Notes: generated by a model from the letters alone, not told the origin. A stretch of DNA of 64,000 bases from Caulobacter sp. FWC2 (GCF_002742625.1 NZ_PEBF01000001.1:5022001-5086000); one strand, 5' to 3'. Shown: positions 8,473 to 18,931, numbered from the stretch's first letter. Numbers and translations: made by a program.

Positions 8473-8502
8473 CCCATCCCTCCCTCGTAAGGGAGGGATG
8501 GG
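8473..8502. repeat. Perfect 13-bp palindrome before the MFS gene
   Basis: CCCATCCCTCCCT, the loop CGTA and AGGGAGGGATGGG form a perfect stem. It lies between the gdhZ 3' region and the start of the MFS gene on the minus strand, only 16 bases upstream of that start codon. It could affect translation of the transporter or stop transcripts coming from gdhZ. The sequence style resembles the first stem of the REP-like units at 2431 and 3271. Confidence 0.6.
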
Positions 8503-8511
8503 CGAGGGGCC

Positions 8512-8614
8512 AGAGCATCGCGCGGAAAAGTGGACGCCGGTTTTCCGCGAAAGCGATGCGAAACCAAAAAGCGAGAGCAAAGCGTGCGATTCCTGAATCG
8601 CGCGCTTTGCTCTC
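8512..8614. repeat. Dispersed double-hairpin repeat, divergent copy
   Basis: Two stem-loops in tandem. The first pairs GCATCGC with GCGATGC around GCGGAAAA and TTTTCCGC and contains AAAAGTGGACGCCGGTTTT. A short A-rich linker follows, then the second pairs GAGAGCAAAGCG with CGCTTTGCTCTC. Architecture and spacing match the copies at 40722, 51679 and 60728, though the arms have diverged with compensating changes. It starts five bases beyond the stop codon of gdhZ, so it probably folds in the 3' end of that transcript. Confidence 0.8.
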
Positions 8615-8618
8615 TTGC

Positions 8619-11600
8619 TTAAGCGGCCGTCGAGAGTTCGCGTAGGGCGGCGTTGGCGATGGTCAGCTTGGCGAAGGTCCAGCCGCCGCCGGCCTGTTCG
8701 ATATCCTCGATCGTGCGCTTGACCGCCTTGGGGCGATCGCCACGCAGCGCGGCCCAGGATGCGATGGCCGACTTGGCGGCAGCCTCATCCTCGCCCGCCT
8801 GGGCGTTGGCCGCGAACTTCAGCACCGATTGGGTGATCGAGGTCTGCTCGACCAACATGTCCTCGATCAGGCGACGGACGGCGAGGCGCTCGAACGCATC
8901 GCCGCCGACGAAAGCCCCAGCTGCGCCGCGCAGGCGATCGAAGCCGAAGGCCGCGCCGACCTGGTGGTACAGGCGGGCGACGTTCTCGACGCTCCAGCTC
9001 GACGCATTGGCCAGGTCGACCAGATCGGCGGCCGTCGTCAGCGGCTGCAGGGCCGCGACGGCCTGGGCCAGGGCTTCGGGCGCGCCGTCGCCGACATAGG
9101 CCTTCACGCGTTTGGCGACGGCCTTCTGCTCGTAAGGCGACAAGATCGCGGGCGCCATGCCGGTCAAGGCCTGCACCGACGGACCATAGGCGTCGACCAG
9201 TTGCTGGACGGTCGCCTTGTCGCGCACCGCCCGGCGGGCCAGCCAGAAGCTGAGGCTGCGCAGGGCGTAGGCCAGGGCCTTGTAGAGCGCCGTCTGGCCC
9301 TCGGCCGACGCCTTGTTGTCCAGAGCGCTGACCTGGTCCCACAGACCGTCGACGCCGAGGATCTCGCGGGCGGCCGTGAAGCCCACCACCACTGCGCCGA
9401 CGTCGGCCACGGCGGCGGCCTTCAGCCGGCTGACGAAGGTCGGGCCGCACATATTGACCATCTCATTGCCGACCACCGTGGCGATGATCTCGCGCTTCAG
9501 ACGGTGCTTCTGCATGGCGTCGGCATACCGATCCAGCGCCTTGGGGAAGTAGCCGCGCAGGGTCGCCTCGAACCACGGATCGTCCGGCGCCTGGCTGGCG
9601 ACGATGTCGTCGAACAGGTCCAGCTTGCCGTAGGCCAGCAGCACCGCCAGCTCGGGCCGGGTCAGGCCCTTGTTGGCGGCCTTGCGCTCCAGCAGCGCCG
9701 TATTGGTCGGCAGGCCCTCGACCTTGCGGTCCAGGCGGCCGCGCTGCTCCAGATCGACCATGTAGCGGATCTGGGCGTCGACCTCGCTGACCGCGTCGGT
9801 TTCAAGCAGGGTCAGGGCCAGCGTCTGATCGTAATTGTGCTCCAGCACGTGGTGGCCGACATCGTCGGTCATCGAGGCCAGCAGCGTGTTGCGGCTTTCG
9901 CGGGTCAGCTCGCCGCCGCGCTCCAGGATCCCGGTCAGGATCTTGATATTGACCTCGTGGTCGGAGCTGTCGACGCCGGCCGAGTTGTCGATGGCGTCGG
10001 TGTTGATGTGACCACCAGCTTGCGCGAACTCGATGCGGCCCGCTTGCGTCAGGCCGAGGTTGGCGCCTTCGCCCACGACCTTGACCCGCAGGTCCGCGCC
10101 GTTGATGCGGATGGCGTCATTGGCCTTGTCGCCAGCGTCGGCGTTGCTCTCGCCCCGGGCCTTCACATAGGTGCCGATGCCGCCCAGATAGAGCAGCTCT
10201 GCCTTCGATTTCAGGATCGCGGTCATCAGCTCGGCTGGCGAGACGGCCTCGGCCTTGATCTCGAACAGCTCGCGCACTTCCTTCGACAGCGGGATGCTCT
10301 TTAGGGTGCGAGCGAAGACGCCGCCGCCCGCCGAGATCTTCGACTTGTCGTAGTCGTCCCACGACGAGCGCGGCAGCTTGAACATCCGGTCGCGCTCTTC
10401 CCACGACGAAGCCGGATCCGGGTTCGGATCGAGGAAGATGTGGCGGTGATCGAAGGCGGCCAGCAGCTTGGTCTGCTTGGACAGCAGCATGCCGTTGCCG
10501 AACACGTCGCCCGACATATCCCCGACGCCGACCACGGTGAAGGGCTGGGTCTGGATGTCCTTGCCCAACTCGCGGAAGTGGCGCTTGACCGCTTCCCAGG
10601 CGCCGCGGGCGGTGATGCCCATGACCTTATGGTCGTAGCCGACCGAGCCACCGGATGCGAAGGCGTCGCCCAGCCAGAAGCCGTAGCTCTCTGCCACGCC
10701 ATTGGCGATGTCGGAGAACGTCGCCGTGCCCTTGTCGGCAGCGACGACCAGATACGGATCCTGACCGTCATGCACGACCACCGAGACCGGCGGCACGACC
10801 TGATTGTCCGCGTCGATATTGTCGGTCAGGTCCAGGAGGCCGGACAGGAAGGTCTTATAGGCGCGGATCGCCTCGGCCTGGATCGCGTCACGGTCGCCGC
10901 CGCGCGGCAGTTGCTTGGGATAGAAGCCGCCCTTCGAACCGACCGGCACGATGACGGCGTTCTTGACCTGCTGGGCCTTCACCAGACCCAGCACTTCGGT
11001 GCGGAAGTCATCGCGGCGATCCGACCAGCGCAAACCGCCACGGGCGACCGGGCCGAAGCGCAGGTGCACGCCTTCGACATGCGGGGCCGAGACATAGATC
11101 TCGCGATAGGGCTTGGGGGCGGGCAGGTCTTCCAGCTCGCGCGAGGCGATCTTGAAGCTGATGTATGGCTTGGGGCCGCCATCGGCGGCCGGCTGGTAGA
11201 AGTTGGTCCGCTGGATCGCGCCGACTAGGGCGGCCAGGCGGCGCAGCACGCGGTCAGAGTCGAGGCTCTCGACGGCCTGCAAGGCCTCGGTGATCTTGCC
11301 CTCGACGGCCTTGGCCTGCTCCTGGCGGGTCTTGAGATCCGCGCGGACGGCTGGATCGAACTTGGTCTGGAAGAGGTCCAGGATCAGGCGGGCGACGCCC
11401 GGATGATCAGCCAGGGCCTGCTCCTGGACGCCCTGGCTGGGGTCGAGGCCGGACTGTTGCCGATAGCGGGCCAGGGCGCGGATCAGGGCGGCCTCTCGCC
11501 AGCCGATGCCCAGTTCCAGCACCAGGCGGTTGAAGCCGTCGCTCTCGGCGCGGCCCGTCCAGATGGCGACGAAGGCGGCCTCGAAAGCCTGTTTGATGTC

Positions 11601-13445
11601 GCCGAACACCAGGTGCTCGCCAGCCTCGTCCTGCAGGACGAATTCGTGGACCCAGACCGGCTTGCCGTCCGGCGAGACCTTGAAGCCGTCCTCGATCAGG
11701 GCCTTCAGCCCCATGTGCTCCAGGATCGGCAGCACGTCGGCCAGCGGCGCGGCGGCGCCCGGGCGATAGAGCTTGAAGCGGAACGTAACCGCGCTGTCGT
11801 CAGCGCGGCGGAAGGCCCGCACGCGGACGGCCTCGTCCTGCGCCAGGTCGTCGATGACCTGGATGTCGGCCAGCGCCTCGTCGGCGTCGTACTGGTCGCG
11901 ATAGCCCGGCGGGAAGGCGCCAGCATAGCGGGCCAGCAGATGCGCGACGCGGCCGGTCGAACCTTCACGGACGGCGGCTTCGAAGCGGTCTTCCCAGGTG
12001 CGGGCGGTCTCGGCGATGGCGGCCTCGACGGCGGCCATGTCCGGCTCGGCGTGGTCGCCGGGCGTCACGCCGAGGATGTAGTGAACGCGGGCCAGCGGGG
12101 CGTCGGAAAAGCTCGGATAGTAGGCCGACACCCGGCCCCGGAACGCCTTGGCCAGGATCTCGCCGGCTCGGGCGCGGACGCCGGAGTCGTAGCGGTCACG
12201 CGGCACGAACATCAGCACCGAGATGAAGCGGTCGAACGGGTCGCGACGGGCGAAAAGCTTGACGCGCGGTCGGTCATAGAGGTGCAGCACCCCCATGGCC
12301 GTGGCCAGCAGCTGCGCCTCTTCGGTCTGGAACAGTTCGTCGCGCGGCCAGGTCTCGAGAATGTTGCGCAGACGCTTGCCGTTGTGGCTGTCCGGGTCCT
12401 TGCCCGCGCTGCCCAGGACATGGGCGACCTTGCGGCGGACCAGCGGCACCTCGTGCGCCGGGGTCTCATAGGCCTCGGCGGTGAACAGGCCCACGAAGCG
12501 GACCTCGCCCGAGGCCTTGCCGTCGGCGCCGTAACGACGCACGCCGACATAGTCCATGTAGCCGCGGCGATGGACGCGCGAGCGCAGGTTCGACTTGGCC
12601 ACCACGATCGGGTCGCCGATGTCGATGTGGCTGCGAATCTGGGCCGACAGGATGGCGGGCTCGCTGCCGCGACGCAGCACGGTGCGGGCCTGGTCACGCA
12701 GCACGCCCAGGCTGCCTTCGGGCTGATAGAGTGGCTCCTCGGCGGCGTAGCCGCCGTCGGCGGTGCGCGGATATTCGTAGACGCGGGCGCCCAGGAACAC
12801 GAAATGGTCGCTCTCGAGCCAGTCGAGGAAGTCGAGGTCCTCGGCCTTCTCCTCGACCGAGACCGAGGTGGTCGCCCCCTTCAGTTCGCTGATCGTGCGG
12901 CGCATCAGGGCGCGCATGGCCTCGAAGTCCTGGACGGCCATCTGCACGTCGGACAACGCTTCGCGGACGCCTCCCAGCAGGGCTGCTTCGCGGTCCTCGC
13001 CGACCGGGGCCAGCCAGATCTGGATCATCGAGCGGCGGACGCCGCCGCAGTCGGCCACGGGGTGGAACATGGCGCGGACCGAGAAGCCGGCCTCGGTGAC
13101 CTCGCCCATGATGCTGTCGACCAGGAACGGACGGTCGGCCTGGACGATCTCCAGCAGATCGGAGCGGATCTCGCCGCCTTCGGTGCGACGCAGGCGAATG
13201 ACGGGCTCGGAGACGTCCTTGGCGCTCTCGCCAAAGCGCCAGAAATCGGCCAGGGCGCGAGCGACGTCGGCGACGTCCAGGCCAGGCAGTTCCTCGGCGG
13301 ACCAGTCGTCCTGCGCCTGGGTGATGAAGCCGCGTGCGGCGGGCGACAGGGCCTCGGCCGACGCGCCCAGGGCCTGGGCGAAAGCGCTTACCAGCGGACC
13401 GATCGGAGCCCCAGTGGACGTGAGGTCATTTTTTTCACCGATCAT
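8619..13445 (-). CDS. gdhZ: NAD-dependent glutamate dehydrogenase, 180-kDa class
   Basis: The 1608-residue product belongs to the large class of NAD-specific glutamate dehydrogenases, which oxidise glutamate to 2-oxoglutarate and ammonia. The catalytic core near residues 795-850 contains GPVARGGLRWSDRRDDF, KAQQVKNAVIVP and GSKGGFYPK, the hallmark of the family. The long N-terminal region fits the ACT-like regulatory part, and a helical C-terminal region follows. In C. crescentus the orthologue GdhZ also stimulates disassembly of the FtsZ ring and so links amino-acid catabolism with division; that role is known for the orthologue and inferred here. A likely housekeeping promoter lies at 13472-13500 and a repeat sits just after the stop. 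Confidence 0.95.
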   Translation of the reverse strand: MIGEKNDLTSTGAPIGPLVSAFAQALGASAEALSPAARGFITQAQDDWSAEELPGLDVADVARALADFWRFGESAKDVSEPVIRLRRTEGGEIRSDLLEIVQADRPFLVDSIMGEVTEAGFSVRAMFHPVADCGGVRRSMIQIWLAPVGEDREAALLGGVREALSDVQMAVQDFEAMRALMRRTISELKGATTSVSVEEKAEDLDFLDWLESDHFVFLGARVYEYPRTADGGYAAEEPLYQPEGSLGVLRDQARTVLRRGSEPAILSAQIRSHIDIGDPIVVAKSNLRSRVHRRGYMDYVGVRRYGADGKASGEVRFVGLFTAEAYETPAHEVPLVRRKVAHVLGSAGKDPDSHNGKRLRNILETWPRDELFQTEEAQLLATAMGVLHLYDRPRVKLFARRDPFDRFISVLMFVPRDRYDSGVRARAGEILAKAFRGRVSAYYPSFSDAPLARVHYILGVTPGDHAEPDMAAVEAAIAETARTWEDRFEAAVREGSTGRVAHLLARYAGAFPPGYRDQYDADEALADIQVIDDLAQDEAVRVRAFRRADDSAVTFRFKLYRPGAAAPLADVLPILEHMGLKALIEDGFKVSPDGKPVWVHEFVLQDEAGEHLVFGDIKQAFEAAFVAIWTGRAESDGFNRLVLELGIGWREAALIRALARYRQQSGLDPSQGVQEQALADHPGVARLILDLFQTKFDPAVRADLKTRQEQAKAVEGKITEALQAVESLDSDRVLRRLAALVGAIQRTNFYQPAADGGPKPYISFKIASRELEDLPAPKPYREIYVSAPHVEGVHLRFGPVARGGLRWSDRRDDFRTEVLGLVKAQQVKNAVIVPVGSKGGFYPKQLPRGGDRDAIQAEAIRAYKTFLSGLLDLTDNIDADNQVVPPVSVVVHDGQDPYLVVAADKGTATFSDIANGVAESYGFWLGDAFASGGSVGYDHKVMGITARGAWEAVKRHFRELGKDIQTQPFTVVGVGDMSGDVFGNGMLLSKQTKLLAAFDHRHIFLDPNPDPASSWEERDRMFKLPRSSWDDYDKSKISAGGGVFARTLKSIPLSKEVRELFEIKAEAVSPAELMTAILKSKAELLYLGGIGTYVKARGESNADAGDKANDAIRINGADLRVKVVGEGANLGLTQAGRIEFAQAGGHINTDAIDNSAGVDSSDHEVNIKILTGILERGGELTRESRNTLLASMTDDVGHHVLEHNYDQTLALTLLETDAVSEVDAQIRYMVDLEQRGRLDRKVEGLPTNTALLERKAANKGLTRPELAVLLAYGKLDLFDDIVASQAPDDPWFEATLRGYFPKALDRYADAMQKHRLKREIIATVVGNEMVNMCGPTFVSRLKAAAVADVGAVVVGFTAAREILGVDGLWDQVSALDNKASAEGQTALYKALAYALRSLSFWLARRAVRDKATVQQLVDAYGPSVQALTGMAPAILSPYEQKAVAKRVKAYVGDGAPEALAQAVAALQPLTTAADLVDLANASSWSVENVARLYHQVGAAFGFDRLRGAAGAFVGGDAFERLAVRRLIEDMLVEQTSITQSVLKFAANAQAGEDEAAAKSAIASWAALRGDRPKAVKRTIEDIEQAGGGWTFAKLTIANAALRELSTAA

Positions 13446-13471
13446 AGGATTCCCTCGCGAATTTTTGGTCG

Positions 13472-13500
13472 GAACCTAGCCCGTTTGGGCGTTACTTCAA
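13472..13500 (-). promoter_or_regulatory. Candidate housekeeping promoter of gdhZ
   Basis: On the minus strand TTGAAG (13495-13500) and GCTAGGTTC (13472-13480) are separated by 14 bases. This fits the Caulobacter housekeeping pattern TTGACG, 10-14 bases, GCTANAWC. The -10 end lies 26 bases before the gdhZ start. A GATTC site (the CcrM target GANTC) lies between promoter and start codon, at 13448-13452. Confidence 0.6.
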
Positions 13501-13562
13501 CCGCTACGTCTGGAATTGGAAAGAATTCGTGCCGTTCATCGCAAATCCGGCCGGAAACGGAA

Positions 13563-13593
13563 GCGCCGCCGGCTGGGGGGAAGCCGGCGGCGC
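13563..13593. terminator. Strong GC-rich hairpin between gdhZ and the AI-2E gene
   Basis: GCGCCGCCGGCT and AGCCGGCGGCGC form a perfect 12-bp stem around a 7-base G-rich loop. On the minus strand it is followed by TTCCGTTT and lies 140 bases beyond the stop of the AI-2E transporter gene, so it may end that transcript. A second, weaker stem (TGTCCGG with CCGGACA) lies at 13667-13690. Confidence 0.5.
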
Positions 13594-13732
13594 GGGCCCG
13601 CTCCGGGGGACGGGCGGGCGGTTTCCGCTTCGGTCCGGGCGGCCTTGCCAGCCGGGACCTGCGGGGTGTCCGGTTGGGGGGCGCCGGACAGGGCATAGAT
13701 AGGCGCCGAGGTCCGGAGTTTAAGGGGCGAGC

Positions 13733-14884
13733 TCATTTCTTTCGCGGAGTCCGGCGAGCCGGCGAGGAATCGGGCGCAGGACCATGGCCGCCCTTGCCGC
13801 CCGCGCCCTGCGGGTCGCCGTCCTCGGACAGCAGGATCGCGATCCAGCGCGAGCCCTCGAACTGGGCCAGGATCACCATGGCCGCCACGGTCAGGGGCGT
13901 GGACAGGAACATGCCCGGCACGCCCCAGAGCGCGCCCCACACCGCCAGCGACAACAGGATCACCGTCGGATCCATGTTCAGGCTGTCGCCCTGCATGCGC
14001 GGATAGATGACATTGCCGACCACGAAGAAGATCCCCTGCAGCGCCGCGAACAGGATGATCGCCGGCCACAGGCTGTCGGGGAACTGAACCAGCGCGAACA
14101 GCGGCGGCAGGAAGCAGCCGATGGCGCCGCCGATGATGGGCAGATAGGCGGCCAGGAAGATCAGGAAGGCCCAGAAGAAGGCGTTGTCCAACCGGACCAG
14201 CATCATCACCACCCAGGCGGCGACGGCGATCATCAGGCCGGTGACCGTTTGAATCCACAGGTACTGCTCCACGCCGTCGCGGATGCGCTGGAACATGTTC
14301 ATGTTCGACTCGCGCTCGGCATGGTGCGGGAAGAGTGCGACGATCTTTCGTCCGAAGCCTTTGCGCGAGGCGAGAATGAAGCCGAGATAGATCAGCACTA
14401 GCACGGCGCTGGTGCCGAAGTTTTTGAACGATTGGGCCACGTCGCCGATATAGCTCTGCAGGTTCCACAGCTTGGCCAGGTCGCCAATGGTGGGAACGCC
14501 ATGCAACTGCAGGCCGGGAAACAGCCTGCTGGCCAACGGCGTGAACTTGGCGATGATCGCGTTCAGGCTGGCGACATATTCCGAGGAGTGGTCGAAGAAC
14601 GTCTTGCTGTTCACGACGACGATCCAGACAGAGACGCCGAACAACGCCAGGGACAGCACCACGGCCGTTGGTAGCGCCAGCTTCCGTGGGAACCCTGGCG
14701 TGCGCATGGTCAGCACCCGGGCGAAGCTGTCGATCATCACCGCCAGAAACACGGCCAGCGCCAGGGGGGTCAGGATGTCCTGCATCCACTTCAGCGTCGC
14801 CCCGCCGGCAATGACGGCCAGGAAGACCACCGCGTTGCGCGTCGTGACCGGCGGCGGAGCGCGGGGCGGATCAGTGGCCGTCAT
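13733..14884 (-). CDS. AI-2E family (PerM/TqsA-like) membrane transporter
   Basis: The 383-residue protein has the layout of the AI-2E transporter family: two N-terminal hydrophobic hairpins, a soluble middle region, then several helices including the conserved YLPIIGGAIGCFLPP segment and, near the end, the GVPGMFLSTPL motif. Family members export autoinducer-2 or act as Na+/H+ or general solute exporters; the substrate here is not known. The C-terminal tail is Pro/Gly/Lys-rich and cytoplasmic. It diverges from the HerA-like ATPase gene with a 102-base gap that holds a candidate promoter for the latter. Confidence 0.85.
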   Translation of the reverse strand: MTATDPPRAPPPVTTRNAVVFLAVIAGGATLKWMQDILTPLALAVFLAVMIDSFARVLTMRTPGFPRKLALPTAVVLSLALFGVSVWIVVVNSKTFFDHSSEYVASLNAIIAKFTPLASRLFPGLQLHGVPTIGDLAKLWNLQSYIGDVAQSFKNFGTSAVLVLIYLGFILASRKGFGRKIVALFPHHAERESNMNMFQRIRDGVEQYLWIQTVTGLMIAVAAWVVMMLVRLDNAFFWAFLIFLAAYLPIIGGAIGCFLPPLFALVQFPDSLWPAIILFAALQGIFFVVGNVIYPRMQGDSLNMDPTVILLSLAVWGALWGVPGMFLSTPLTVAAMVILAQFEGSRWIAILLSEDGDPQGAGGKGGHGPAPDSSPARRTPRKK

Positions 14885-14928
14885 TTGTAAAATATCTCCA
14901 GAGGCGAGCCCGACATTGCCTGTCTCGA

Positions 14929-14958
14929 TTGGCGACGCGCAAGGCCCCGGTTAGGGTC
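14929..14958 (+). promoter_or_regulatory. Candidate promoter of the HerA-like ATPase gene
   Basis: TTGGCG (14929-14934) and GTTAGGGTC (14950-14958), 15 bases apart, resemble the Caulobacter housekeeping -35 and -10 elements. The -10 ends 28 bases before the start codon at 14987. Confidence 0.4.
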
Positions 14959-14986
14959 GCGTCCAACCTTGTGAGGAATTGCGCCC

Positions 14987-16531
14987 ATGCCGCTGTCGAT
15001 TGGCGAAAACGAGATCCTGGTTGGCCTGGGCGAAGGCCCCGTGACGCAGAGACTCGATCGCTCCAACCGCCACGGCGTCGTCGCCGGCGCGACGGGCACC
15101 GGCAAGACCGTGACCTTGCAGATTCTGGCCCAGGCCTTCTCCGACGCCGGGGTGCCTGTGTTCGCCGCCGACGTGAAGGGCGACCTCTCGGGCGTGGCCA
15201 TGCCCGGGACCCCGAACGAGAAGATGCAGGCCCGCGCCGACCAGATGGGCCTGGTGCTGTCGCCGGCCGCGCCGCCGGTGGTGTTCTGGGACCTGTTCGG
15301 CCAGAAGGGCCATCCGATCCGTACGACGATCTCCGAGATGGGTCCGCTGCTGCTGTCGCGCCTGCTGGAGCTGAACGACGTGCAGGAAGGCGTGCTGACC
15401 ATCGTCTTCCACGTCGCCGACCAGGACGGCCTGCTGCTGCTGGACCTGAAGGACCTGCAGGCGGCGCTGAAATATGTCGCCGACCACGCCGACGAGATCG
15501 GCACGCAGTATGGCAACGTCTCGGCCGCCACGGTCGGAGCCATCCAGAGGAAGCTGCTGACCCTGCAGACGCAAGGGGCCGATCACTTCTTCGGCGAGCC
15601 GGCCCTGGACCTGTCCGACATCATGCGCACCGACGCGGCCGGGCGCGGCTACGTGAACCTGCTGGCCGCCGATCGGCTGATCCAGTCGCCCAAGCTCTAT
15701 TCGACCTTCCTGCTGTGGCTGCTGTCGGAGTTGTTCGAGGTGCTGCCCGAGGTCGGCGATCCGGAGAAGCCCAAGCTGGTGTTCTTCTTCGACGAGGCCC
15801 ACCTGCTGTTCAACGACGCGCCCAAGCCGTTGCTGGAGAAGATCGAGCAGGTCGTACGCCTGATTCGCTCCAAGGGCGTGGGCATCTATTTCGTTACCCA
15901 GAACCCGGCCGACATTCCCGACGGGGTGCTTGGCCAGCTGGGCGCCCGGGTGCAGCACGCCCTGCGCGCCTATACCCCCGCCGATCAGAAGGGACTGAAG
16001 GCCGCCGCCCAGTCGTTCCGGGTCAACCCGAACTTCGACACCGCCGAGACGATCCAGGCTCTGGGCGTCGGCGAGGCCCTGGTGTCGACCCTGGACGAGA
16101 AGGGCGCGCCGCATGTGGTGCAGAAGACCCTGATCCGCCCGCCAGCCTCGCGCCTGGGGCCGCTCTTGCCGGCCGAGCGCGCCGCCTTGCAGGCCCAGAG
16201 CCCGGTGGCGGGCGTCTATGACGCCACGGTCGATCGCGACTCCGCCTACGAAATTCTGCAGGGCCGCGCCAAGAAGGCCCAGGCGGCCGCCGATGACGCC
16301 CGCGAACAGGCCGAGGAAGACAAGCGCGAAGCGGCCGAGGCCAAGGTGCGTGAACGCGAGGAAGCCCAGCGCGCCCGCGAAAGCCGTCCCCGCGCCTCAA
16401 GTCGCCAGACCATGACAGAGGCCTTCGCCACCACCCTGGTCCGCACCGTCGCCTCGACGGCCGGTCGCGAACTGATGCGCGGTCTGCTGGGCGGCCTGCT
16501 CGGCGGATCTACGAGTCGCCGTCGCCGCTAG
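14987..16531 (+). CDS. DUF853 (YjgR-type) HerA-like P-loop ATPase
   Basis: A 514-residue cytoplasmic ATPase of the HerA/FtsK branch. Walker A is GATGTGKT at residues 34-41. Walker B with the adjoining acidic residues is [12 protein letters not shown] near residues 262-273. A late [11 protein letters not shown] segment fits the sensor region of HerA-type helicases. The family is widespread in proteobacteria, but the function of YjgR-type proteins is not established; a role in DNA handling is inference. The C-terminal 110 residues are rich in Ala, Lys, Arg and Glu and look helical, ending in a Gly/Arg-rich tail. The start follows a GAGGAA ribosome site. Confidence 0.9.
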   Translation: MPLSIGENEILVGLGEGPVTQRLDRSNRHGVVAGATGTGKTVTLQILAQAFSDAGVPVFAADVKGDLSGVAMPGTPNEKMQARADQMGLVLSPAAPPVVFWDLFGQKGHPIRTTISEMGPLLLSRLLELNDVQEGVLTIVFHVADQDGLLLLDLKDLQAALKYVADHADEIGTQYGNVSAATVGAIQRKLLTLQTQGADHFFGEPALDLSDIMRTDAAGRGYVNLLAADRLIQSPKLYSTFLLWLLSELFEVLPEVGDPEKPKLVFFFDEAHLLFNDAPKPLLEKIEQVVRLIRSKGVGIYFVTQNPADIPDGVLGQLGARVQHALRAYTPADQKGLKAAAQSFRVNPNFDTAETIQALGVGEALVSTLDEKGAPHVVQKTLIRPPASRLGPLLPAERAALQAQSPVAGVYDATVDRDSAYEILQGRAKKAQAAADDAREQAEEDKREAAEAKVREREEAQRARESRPRASSRQTMTEAFATTLVRTVASTAGRELMRGLLGGLLGGSTSRRRR

Positions 16532-16538
16532 AGCCTGT

Positions 16539-18931
16539 TTAAGCTCCAGTCCGGCGCTTGCGGGGCGCTGGCGCCTTCTTCGGCCCCTTCTCAGGCGGCC
16601 GCGGCTCGCGGGCGGCCAGCAGGGCCGAGGCGATCTCGGCCAGCTGGTCGATCTGGAACGGCTTGCGCAGCATCGGCCAGGGCAGGTCGACGGGCGCGGT
16701 GTCCATGCGGTCGCCCGCATAGCCGGTGGTCAGCAGCACAGCCATGTCCGGCCGCTTGGCCGAAGCCGACCGCGCGAGGTCCACGCCGCTGACGCCGCCA
16801 GGCATGATCACGTCCGACATCAGCAGGTCAAAGGTCACGTCCTCCTCAAGCGTCTTCAAGGCCGAGGCCCCGTCTTCGGCGGTGGCGACCTCGCAACCCA
16901 GGTCGCGCAGAAGGCCGCCGGCGATCTCGCGCACGGCCGCATCGTCCTCGACCAGCAACACCCGCACGCCTTTGAGCCGATCGCGGATCGTTGACGGGTC
17001 GACGGTCAGGGCCGGCGTCGCGGCCTCGTCGGTGGCCGGCAGATAAAGGGCGACGGTCGTGCCGCGTCCCTCGACGCTGTCGATGGTCACCCCGCCGCCG
17101 CACTGACGCAGGAAGCCGTAGACCTGGGCCAGGCCCAGGCCCGTGCCCTTGCCGACCTCCTTGGTCGTGAAGAACGGCTCGAACACCCGCGCCAGAACCT
17201 CGGCCGGCATGCCCGCGCCCGTGTCGCTGACCGCCACGCGGACATAATCGCCGGGCGCGGTATCGGCGACCTCGCCCGGCGCCAGCGTCACGGGTGCGAC
17301 GGCGATGGTGATCTCGCCGCCGAAGGCGGTGGCGTCGGCGGCGTTGACCACGAGGTTCAGCAGCGCAGCCTCGAACTGGGCCGCGTCAACCCGCGCGCCG
17401 GAAGCCGCCGGTTCGCGGCGCAAGACCAGGGCCACGCCTTCACCGACCGCCCGGCGCAGCAGGGGTTCAGCCTGGTCGAGCAAGGCGCCGATCTCGACCA
17501 CCTCCAGCTTTAGCTCCTGGTTCCGCGAGAAGGCCAGCAACTGACGGGTCAGGCGCTCGCCGCGCTGTCCCGCCGCCAGGGCCGCTTCGGCCAGGCGGGT
17601 GACGCGCGGCGTGTCGTCAGGCCGGCGCAGGATCATGTCCAGACCTCCGACGATCACGGTCAGCAGGTTGTTGAAGTCGTGCGCCACCCCGCCGATCAGC
17701 CTGCCGACCGTCTCCAGCCGCTGGGCTTGCGCCAAGGCGGTCTGGGCGTGAGCGGTCTCGGCCATGCTGGCCTGCAGAGCGGCCGTGCGCTCGGCGACCC
17801 GGTCCTCCAGATCCTTCCGCGCCTCGACCGTCTCGGTGAAGTCGAAGCAGCTGCCAATATAGCCGCGATAGGCCCCGGCCTCGTCGAAGCGCGGCGCACC
17901 GACGCTGCTGATCCAGCGCCAGGCCCCGTCGGCGCGGCGCAGGCGGAAGGCGACATTGAAGGGCTCGCGCCGGCTGGCCGCCGCGTCGGCGATCTCGAAG
18001 CCGGCTTGGCGATCCTCCGGATGCAGGCCCTCGCGCCAGCCGGCGCCCAGTTCGGCCTCGAGGGCGCATCCGCGAAAGTGGAGCCAGGCCTGGTTGAACC
18101 AGTCGGCCTGACCATCCTCCGCCGTGGCCCAGATCAGAACCGGCGCCGTATTGGCCACGCTACGGAACAGCTCCTCGCTGCTGCGCAGGGCCGCCGCCGC
18201 GCGGCGCTCCTGGGTCACGTCGCGGAAGGTCACGGCCAGATCCTCGCCCAGGCGCACACCACTGGAGCGGATCCAGCGCTCCTCGCCGTCGATCATCCGC
18301 CGCACGTCGATATCGTCGGGCCCCCCGGCCCCCAGCAAGCGCCTAAGGCAATCGACCATGTCGCGGCCGGTCTCGTCGGGAAACACGTCCAGGACCCGCC
18401 GGCCCAGCAGGGTCGAGGCCCCCTCGGTCGCATGGTCTCGGCCATCGGATTGGCGTAGGTCCAGCGGAAGTCGACCACCCGTCCGGCCTCGCGGACCGGC
18501 TCCAGGATCACGAAGGCGTCCAGCGACACCTCCTGCACCGAACGGAAGCGCGCTTCGGCCGCCAAGCCGGACCGCACGGCCCGCCGCAGAGCCTCGACCA
18601 GCAAGACGATCAGCCCGCCGCATAGCAGGAACATGCTCAGCTGCGCCGCTTCGCGGGAATGCAGGATCCACGCGCCGTCGGGCGCCATCCAGAACCGCCA
18701 GGCGGTCAGGGCGCTGATCACCAGGGCCAGAAGCCCCGGTCCCAGCCCGCCGACCATCGCCGCGACCATGACCGCGACGAAGAAGGTCGGAAAATAGACT
18801 GGAACGCCGAACACGAAGACGGCCCCGAAGCGGGCGGCGACGGCGACGCCCACCGCCAGCAGCGCGAAGCCGTAGCGCAATTCGCGCCGATCGGCCGCGG
18901 TCACGAACTTGATGGCGGTCCGTCCCAGCAC
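16539..18931 (-). pseudogene. Hybrid sensor histidine kinase, frameshifted
   Basis: Read from ATG 18931, the protein opens with four to five membrane helices of a DUF4118/MASE-like sensor and a PAS domain, then goes out of frame near base 18431. The continuation lies in the next frame: a second PAS region, HisKA with the H-box HDFNN, a HATPase domain ([12 protein letters not shown]) and a C-terminal receiver with the phospho-acceptor in LLMSDVIMPGG. One missing base restores a continuous protein of about 797 residues: the junction reads ...AETM then TEGASTLLG in the other frame. It is either a true null allele or a one-base sequencing error. It converges with the ATPase gene, seven bases apart. 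Confidence 0.8.

Noticed and set aside
11403..14006. An 867-residue open frame antisense to gdhZ
   Set aside because: It mirrors the codon pattern of gdhZ, is rich in His, Gly and Gln like other shadows, and has no ribosome site.
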